DNA of 10,988 nucleotides from an uncultured Porphyromonadaceae bacterium (GTDB lineage Bacteria > Bacteroidota > Bacteroidia > Bacteroidales > Muribaculaceae), in contig CAMWMW010000011.1 in NCBI GenBank assembly GCA_947175455.1, forward strand, positions 1 through 10,988. The letters are read 5' to 3'. Below, piece by piece: positions 6,673-10,988 of the stretch. Within the stretch, counting starts at the first letter, position 1; each line of letters begins with the position of its first letter. The translations under genes were made by a program, and so were the position numbers. The notes beneath the pieces are model-generated. The model saw only the letters and a program-made list of their open reading frames with translations, was not told the origin of the DNA and searched no databases.

Positions 6673-7917
6673 CTAAAGTAGTCCGTTTGCCCGCATTGTG
6701 GCTTCGACATCGAGGGCTTCGGCAATCAGTGTTATCGGATTTTCCACTTTTGCACCGGTGCTCATCTCAATCTGCCATTTACAGGTTTCGCAGTCTGTGG
6801 CTACAACATCAGGATGCTCGTTCTCGATCGCTTCGAAAAGTTCCGCTCCTATTTTCTGTGAGTATTCGTAGTTCTCTTTCTTGAAGCCGTATGTTCCGGC
6901 TATGCCGCAGCATTGCGAAGGAAGCGGCACAAATTCGATGCCGGGAATCATCTTCAGCAATCCTGTGGAATATGCCGCCCATCCAAGCTTCTGCATGTGG
7001 CAGGGTGTATGATACGATACACGTTTCTTGTAGTCGTCACGGAAAACAAGTTTTATTTCGCCGTCATTTATCTTGCGCGACAGGAACACTGTTGCCAGCA
7101 TTATGTCAGAACGCACATCGGAATTTTCCAATCCAAGAAGGTGCGGATATTCATCGCGGATGGTAAATGCGCATGTCGAACTTGTCGAGAGTACAGGCAT
7201 ATCCTGCTCTACAGCCTCGCGTATTGATTTCAGATTTATTTCAGCATCGTGCTTTGCTCTTGAAATCAGTCTGTTGGCGATTTTTGCCACACCGCAGCAT
7301 TTCTGTTTTGAGAGAGGCAACATACCGTATCCTACTGCATTCAGTATCTTGACGAGGTCTTTGCCGAGAGAAGGATTGTTATAGTTCACATAGCATCCGT
7401 GAAAATATGCTATGTGTTTCTGGAATTTTTCCTGTTCCGGCTGAATTTTCTTCAGATATGTCGAGAACTTATGTGATGCGTATTTGGGGAATGTGCGGTG
7501 TTTGTCAACACCGATAATATCCAGTCCGGCTTTTGCTATACCCGAGCTAAGCACCGGGTTCACGATAGGAGCGAAAGCTGTGGCGAGATTTCCCATGACA
7601 TCCGTTTCGGCAAGCATGTGGTCACGCAGTTTCGGCGGTTTTGTGTCGTATTTGATTCTTGCGCGTTGAATAATGTCGCCAATCTTCACGTTTGATGGAC
7701 ACGACACTTCGCATCGTTTGCAATTGAGACAGTATTTCAACGCCTTATCATAAAAATCCGGGCTTTTCAAACGGTAGCGTTCACCATCGGGACCTGCCAT
7801 TTTAGGTCCCGGATAATCCGGATTTACCGCCATTACAGGACAATATGCCGTGCATATGGTGCATTTGATGCATTCCTCAAAATTATTGGCGCTTATATTT
7901 TGTTCCTGATAATTCAT
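6673..7917 (-). CDS. glpC: Anaerobic glycerol-3-phosphate dehydrogenase subunit C
   Basis: A 414-residue iron-sulfur subunit that anchors the GlpAB dimer to the membrane and passes electrons towards menaquinone. The N-terminus has two ferredoxin-type [4Fe-4S] motifs of the CxxCxxCxxxC pattern: C16, C19, C22, C26 and C63, C66, C69, C73, each set followed by Pro. Two CCG domains (heterodisulfide-reductase HdrB-like) follow, with C207-C208-G209 after HGC (C175), and C336-C337-G338 after PCH (C306). A late DCETC (C376, C379) completes the second domain. There is no long transmembrane helix, so membrane contact would be peripheral. The length is slightly above E. coli GlpC (396). It sits 12 nt behind glpB and 34 nt ahead of glpT. 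GlcF- or LutA-like proteins share the domain plan, but the adjoining glpA and glpB settle the identity. Confidence 0.93.
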   Translation of the reverse strand: MNYQEQNISANNFEECIKCTICTAYCPVMAVNPDYPGPKMAGPDGERYRLKSPDFYDKALKYCLNCKRCEVSCPSNVKIGDIIQRARIKYDTKPPKLRDHMLAETDVMGNLATAFAPIVNPVLSSGIAKAGLDIIGVDKHRTFPKYASHKFSTYLKKIQPEQEKFQKHIAYFHGCYVNYNNPSLGKDLVKILNAVGYGMLPLSKQKCCGVAKIANRLISRAKHDAEINLKSIREAVEQDMPVLSTSSTCAFTIRDEYPHLLGLENSDVRSDIMLATVFLSRKINDGEIKLVFRDDYKKRVSYHTPCHMQKLGWAAYSTGLLKMIPGIEFVPLPSQCCGIAGTYGFKKENYEYSQKIGAELFEAIENEHPDVVATDCETCKWQIEMSTGAKVENPITLIAEALDVEATMRANGLL

Positions 7918-7929
7918 TTCAATGTGTCT

Positions 7930-9171
7930 TTAAATATTCATAGCAAGGTCTGCGGTGTGGATGCCTGTAAGTATTGCTGTTCCCGCTCCTGAGTCTTCCT
8001 TGAGAGAATTGCAGTGGGCGAGTGTCGAGCCTGCGACAAGGAGATTCTTGATTTTTGTTCCCTTCAGCGAGGGGTGGAAATCCTTGTCAATCTCAACGCC
8101 ATATTCCATATAAGGCTGAGCGTCAAAGAAATTAAAGTCATACCATTCATCTCGATTGGAGGAGTAATTCACATCAAGTCCGAATACAGGTTCATAAAAA
8201 TCGTGTGGATTTGATTTTATTCCCTCTCCGAAAATATTGCCGGAGGCAAGTATGAATGCATCGGCTTTAAGATGGTCTTCACCGAAATTGGTAGTTACCA
8301 ATGCCTTGACACTTCCGTTTTCGATAATTCCTTTTTCCACCCTGTCACCGAGAAGGTATGTGCCGCCTAATTTCTCGAAATAGTGCTGGAGAATATGTTG
8401 GGTGCGCAGTCCTGGAACAGAAACGGGAATTGTCGGCACACAATAAAGAGGATTGTTTACCATTTCCCGCATTCTGTCGAGCTGACGCTCATCATTGATG
8501 CCTATTACCGCCGGAATAAGAACTGACTCGTCCTTGCCGGTGCATGAGTTGATTTTAGAGGCGAACTCTTCAATGGTAGCGCGGTCCATCTGTTTGGCTA
8601 TGGATGCTGCGCGCATGTCAAAGTTAGACTCGCGAAGATGTGTCAGACGCTCGAGATCTATCGTCTCTACTCTGCAGCATACCCCTTTCTTCTCAAGGTT
8701 CTCTACCATGAAAGCCGGATAACTTTCGAGAAAACCCTTTATTGACACAATGAGGGCTTTTTCGAACGGTTTTTCATCAAGTTTGCTGAATGTGGGGAGT
8801 CCGTTAAGAGTAAGCCAGGAAGGACGCGGTTTGCCGAAAGGAGTAAGTGTGAAATGATTTGCCTCTGCCGAGCCGGTTACGGTTATACCGGCTTTCTGAA
8901 GCATCGCAGGTACTTCTGTCGCAAGTCTTTTGACGCGATCCTTACCCATAAGGCGGTATGGATGTTTCTCAGGCAGACGGTCTATTTCCTCCAACGGGTT
9001 GAGAACAGTCTTGTCTCCGTTTTTACCGAGAAGTCCGAATGATCCGGCGCAAAAATGCAGAGCACTCTGTCCGGAAGACACAATTGCCGTTTTCTTACCC
9101 TGCTCCGCCAGCCTGATTCCTGCTGAAAGTCCGCAAAGTCCGCCTCCAATAATTATATAATCGAATTTCAT
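7930..9171 (-). CDS. glpB: Anaerobic glycerol-3-phosphate dehydrogenase subunit B
   Basis: A 413-residue flavoprotein subunit of the anaerobic G3P dehydrogenase, thought to relay electrons between catalytic GlpA and GlpC. An N-terminal Rossmann fold binds the dinucleotide part of the flavin, with GGGLCG at residues 9-14. SGQSALHFCAGSFGLL (33-48) is a GlpB-type signature. The C-terminus has a typical flavoprotein closing motif: VAGSTLAHCNS, then SGAGTAILTG. The length is close to E. coli GlpB (419). Its ATG overlaps the glpA stop by 4 nt (ATGA at 9168-9171), indicating translational coupling and matched production. Cytosolic, membrane-associated through GlpC. Confidence 0.93.
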   Translation of the reverse strand: MKFDYIIIGGGLCGLSAGIRLAEQGKKTAIVSSGQSALHFCAGSFGLLGKNGDKTVLNPLEEIDRLPEKHPYRLMGKDRVKRLATEVPAMLQKAGITVTGSAEANHFTLTPFGKPRPSWLTLNGLPTFSKLDEKPFEKALIVSIKGFLESYPAFMVENLEKKGVCCRVETIDLERLTHLRESNFDMRAASIAKQMDRATIEEFASKINSCTGKDESVLIPAVIGINDERQLDRMREMVNNPLYCVPTIPVSVPGLRTQHILQHYFEKLGGTYLLGDRVEKGIIENGSVKALVTTNFGEDHLKADAFILASGNIFGEGIKSNPHDFYEPVFGLDVNYSSNRDEWYDFNFFDAQPYMEYGVEIDKDFHPSLKGTKIKNLLVAGSTLAHCNSLKEDSGAGTAILTGIHTADLAMNI

Positions 9172-10817
9172 TGCGCAGAAGTAATTTTAGTTTCATCACT
9201 GTTTTCAGTCTCCATTCCGCATACACCCTCATATATCCATGAAGTGAAATATGCTTCAGCGAGGGAGCGACCCCATGCCACAGGTCTGACTCCCTTCCAT
9301 CGTTCCTGCAAGAATGACTTCAGATCTGTTATGGCGCGCTCGTTGCCGAATTTCGAACCCAATATTGCCGCCGCTCTCGATGCGCATATTCCACCCTGGC
9401 ATGTCCCCATGCCGAGACGCGTGCGACGGCGCAGATTCACAAGGTTATTGACATGAAGGGTGTCGATGGCATATTTTATTTCGCCGACCGAAACCTGTTC
9501 ACATTCGCAGACAAGCGCGTCATCGGCATCGGAGTCATATTTTATCTGGGATGACAGGGAGCCGTGACGTTCGCGTGCCGCAATCTGTCCGGTGCCCATG
9601 TCGATGATATGTTTTTTGGAGTCAGACGGGTTCTCCTTTGTGAGTTCCGAACCGGGAAGCGGGTCTACGGCTGTCGTGCATGCCGCATCGACTCCGAGTT
9701 TCTTGCAGACCATATCGGTTGCGGTTTCCGCCATCAGGCGGTATGTCATTAGCTTGCCGCCGGAAATGGTGACGAATCCTTCGACACCATCACGCGTTGC
9801 ATGGTCAAGACATACGATGCCTCGGGAGATCTTTCGTCCCGTCGGGTCTGAATCATCTGCAATGAGAGGTCTTACTCCGGCATATGCTCTGAGTATTCTT
9901 GTCCATGAAAGGGAGGGTACAAGCTGACAGCCTTGATTGAGGAGAATGTCAACTTCCTCCTGAGTCACTTCCATATTGTCAACCTCGTCGTAGGGTATTC
10001 TGCTGGAAGTTGTGCCGATGAGTGAAATGGTATCGCCCGGCACGAGAATATCTGCGTCAGCCGGTTTGCGACAGCGGTTGATTACCATATTGTTGACACG
10101 GTGTCCGAAAATCAGGAGTGCTCCCTTTGCCGGGAACATATTGATTGTGATTCCTGCCTGTTGTGCGATGCCATGGCTCCAGATGCCGCCGGCATTGACA
10201 GTGATTCGCGCTCTGATTTCCTTCTCTTCGCCCGTGATCGAGTTTCTGACCTTCACACCGATTACCCTGCCGTTATCCTGAATCAGCTCCACCACCTCAT
10301 GGTATGTGAGCACATCTGCTCCATGGATGCGGGCGTCAAGAACGTTTGCGGTCGTGAGACGGAAGGGATCTATCGCTCCGTCAGGAACGGATACCGCACC
10401 GATTATATCCGGATTCACAGCCGGCTCCATGCGTATCACGTCTTTGGGGTCAAGCTGGCGGGCATCAATTCCGGCAGCATGACATGATTCTATGAATGTC
10501 TTCTGATAACCCAGGTCATCTTCGGGCAAAGTCACAAAAAGTCCGCCGGTCTCTTCAACGCAGTGAGCGGCGATTTTGCGAAGAATCATGTTTTCCCGGA
10601 TGCATTCGGTGGCAGACTCGTGGTCTGTCACTGCATAACGGGCTCCACTATGAAGCAGGCCGTGGTTTCTGCCGGTCGCTCCCGCCGTGAAGTCAAGGCG
10701 CTCGATGAGCATGACTTTAAGACCACGCTTTGCGCAGTCTCGAGCGGTTCCGGCACCGGTGGCGCCGCCGCCAATCACGATCACATCGTATTCTTTGTTT
10801 TTCAGGTCGACATTCAT
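9168..10817 (-). CDS. glpA: Anaerobic glycerol-3-phosphate dehydrogenase subunit A
   Basis: A 549-residue catalytic FAD subunit oxidising sn-glycerol 3-phosphate to dihydroxyacetone phosphate. The Rossmann FAD motif is VIGGGATGAG (15-24), followed by ERLDFTAGATGRNHGLLHSGARY (39-61), the FAD/substrate region of the GlpA/GlpD family. Other family blocks are RAYAGVRPL (310-318) and TISGGKLMTYR (350-360). What separates it from aerobic GlpD is the C-terminal BFD-like [2Fe-2S] domain, with C437 and C439 (CECEQVSVGEI) and C473 and C478 (GTCQGGIC). The length is close to E. coli GlpA (542). The start at 10817 follows a leader with no Shine-Dalgarno sequence, as usual in Bacteroidota. It is first in the operon, about 44 nt from the predicted transcription start, and its stop overlaps the glpB start. 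Confidence 0.95.
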   Translation of the reverse strand: MNVDLKNKEYDVIVIGGGATGAGTARDCAKRGLKVMLIERLDFTAGATGRNHGLLHSGARYAVTDHESATECIRENMILRKIAAHCVEETGGLFVTLPEDDLGYQKTFIESCHAAGIDARQLDPKDVIRMEPAVNPDIIGAVSVPDGAIDPFRLTTANVLDARIHGADVLTYHEVVELIQDNGRVIGVKVRNSITGEEKEIRARITVNAGGIWSHGIAQQAGITINMFPAKGALLIFGHRVNNMVINRCRKPADADILVPGDTISLIGTTSSRIPYDEVDNMEVTQEEVDILLNQGCQLVPSLSWTRILRAYAGVRPLIADDSDPTGRKISRGIVCLDHATRDGVEGFVTISGGKLMTYRLMAETATDMVCKKLGVDAACTTAVDPLPGSELTKENPSDSKKHIIDMGTGQIAARERHGSLSSQIKYDSDADDALVCECEQVSVGEIKYAIDTLHVNNLVNLRRRTRLGMGTCQGGICASRAAAILGSKFGNERAITDLKSFLQERWKGVRPVAWGRSLAEAYFTSWIYEGVCGMETENSDETKITSAQ

Positions 10818-10849
10818 TGATTATACCGTAAGTCAGGTTTCGATGTTAT

Positions 10850-10859
10850 ACAAATTTGT
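10850..10859. promoter_or_regulatory. 10-bp palindrome at the predicted glpA transcription start
   Basis: ACAAATTTGT is a perfect palindrome directly downstream of the predicted start of transcription (near 10861). This is a position where a repressor could block transcription. It is short and A/T-rich, so chance is a fair explanation, and no regulator gene is in view. Confidence 0.2.
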
Positions 10860-10867
10860 TTTCGCTG

Positions 10868-10899
10868 CAAAAGTAAATAACTTTCTTTTAATAAGCAAA
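10868..10899 (-). promoter_or_regulatory. Promoter of the glpABC-glpT-HAD operon
   Basis: On the minus strand a -33 box TTTG (10896-10899) is followed, after exactly 20 nt, by TACTTTTG (10868-10875). Both match the Bacteroidota sigma-70-family (SigABfr) consensus TTTG-N19-21-TAnnTTTG without mismatch. Transcription should start near 10861, giving a leader of about 44 nt before the glpA ATG. The flanking DNA up to 10988 is A/T-rich and shows no other feature I can support. Confidence 0.8.
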
Positions 10900-10988
10900 A
10901 ATATTACGAAAAAAATAGGTATTTACTTTGAGTTATTTGAAAATTTAACGTTTACGATATGCCTAAGGTTGAGTGGTTGCTATTCTTT

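Noticed and set aside
6639..6725. 29-residue N-terminal extension of GlpT
   Set aside because: It would overlap the end of glpC by 53 nt, and its Pro/Lys/Ser-rich sequence is simply the shifted reading of glpC. The ATG at 6638 starts a normal GlpT N-terminus.
10947..10952. AACGTT palindrome upstream of the glp promoter
   Set aside because: Six bases in A/T-rich DNA are expected by chance and it has no further dyad symmetry around it.

Overview
The window looks like chromosome of an anaerobic, gut-type member of the Bacteroidales (Bacteroidota), perhaps Muribaculaceae or a close relative. Four things suggest this: a perfect Bacteroidota-style promoter (TTTG, 20 nt, TACTTTTG) upstream of the main operon; start codons preceded by A/T-rich leaders without Shine-Dalgarno sequences; a secreted protein with a Bacteroidota-type C-terminal tail; and the gene families present. 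The lineage is inferred, since no marker gene is present.

Layout. Left end (1-109): a perfect 19-bp hairpin and no supported gene. 110-892 (minus): a secreted orphan protein with a possible discoidin-like beta-domain and a T9SS-like C-terminal tail. 893-1243: an A/T-rich divergent intergenic region with weak promoter candidates for both sides. 1244-1840 (plus): a YqgE/AlgH-family protein, the only plus-strand gene. Converging on it, with only 24 nt between stop codons, is an exported GH36 alpha-galactosidase (1865-4084, minus). From 4191 to 10817 the minus strand holds five tightly packed genes, read right to left: glpA, glpB, glpC, glpT and a NagD/PGP-type HAD phosphatase. Their strong promoter lies at 10868-10899.

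How the genes work together. GlpT exchanges external sn-glycerol 3-phosphate (G3P) for phosphate. GlpA (catalytic flavoprotein with a [2Fe-2S] domain), GlpB (second flavoprotein) and GlpC (two Fe-S clusters plus two CCG domains, membrane-linked) form the anaerobic G3P dehydrogenase. It makes dihydroxyacetone phosphate and passes electrons to menaquinone. The HAD phosphatase, co-directional and 30 nt behind glpT, may act on G3P or a related phosphate ester. No glycerol kinase or glycerol facilitator gene is in the window, so the cluster as seen is built for ready-made G3P rather than glycerol. The alpha-galactosidase follows on the same strand after 106 nt, but is probably a separate unit.

I see no mobile element, CRISPR array, RNA gene or phage gene, and no clear sign of an undescribed system. 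The points most worth a second look are the HAD phosphatase tied to G3P metabolism, an insertion in a periplasmic loop of GlpT, and the orphan secreted protein.
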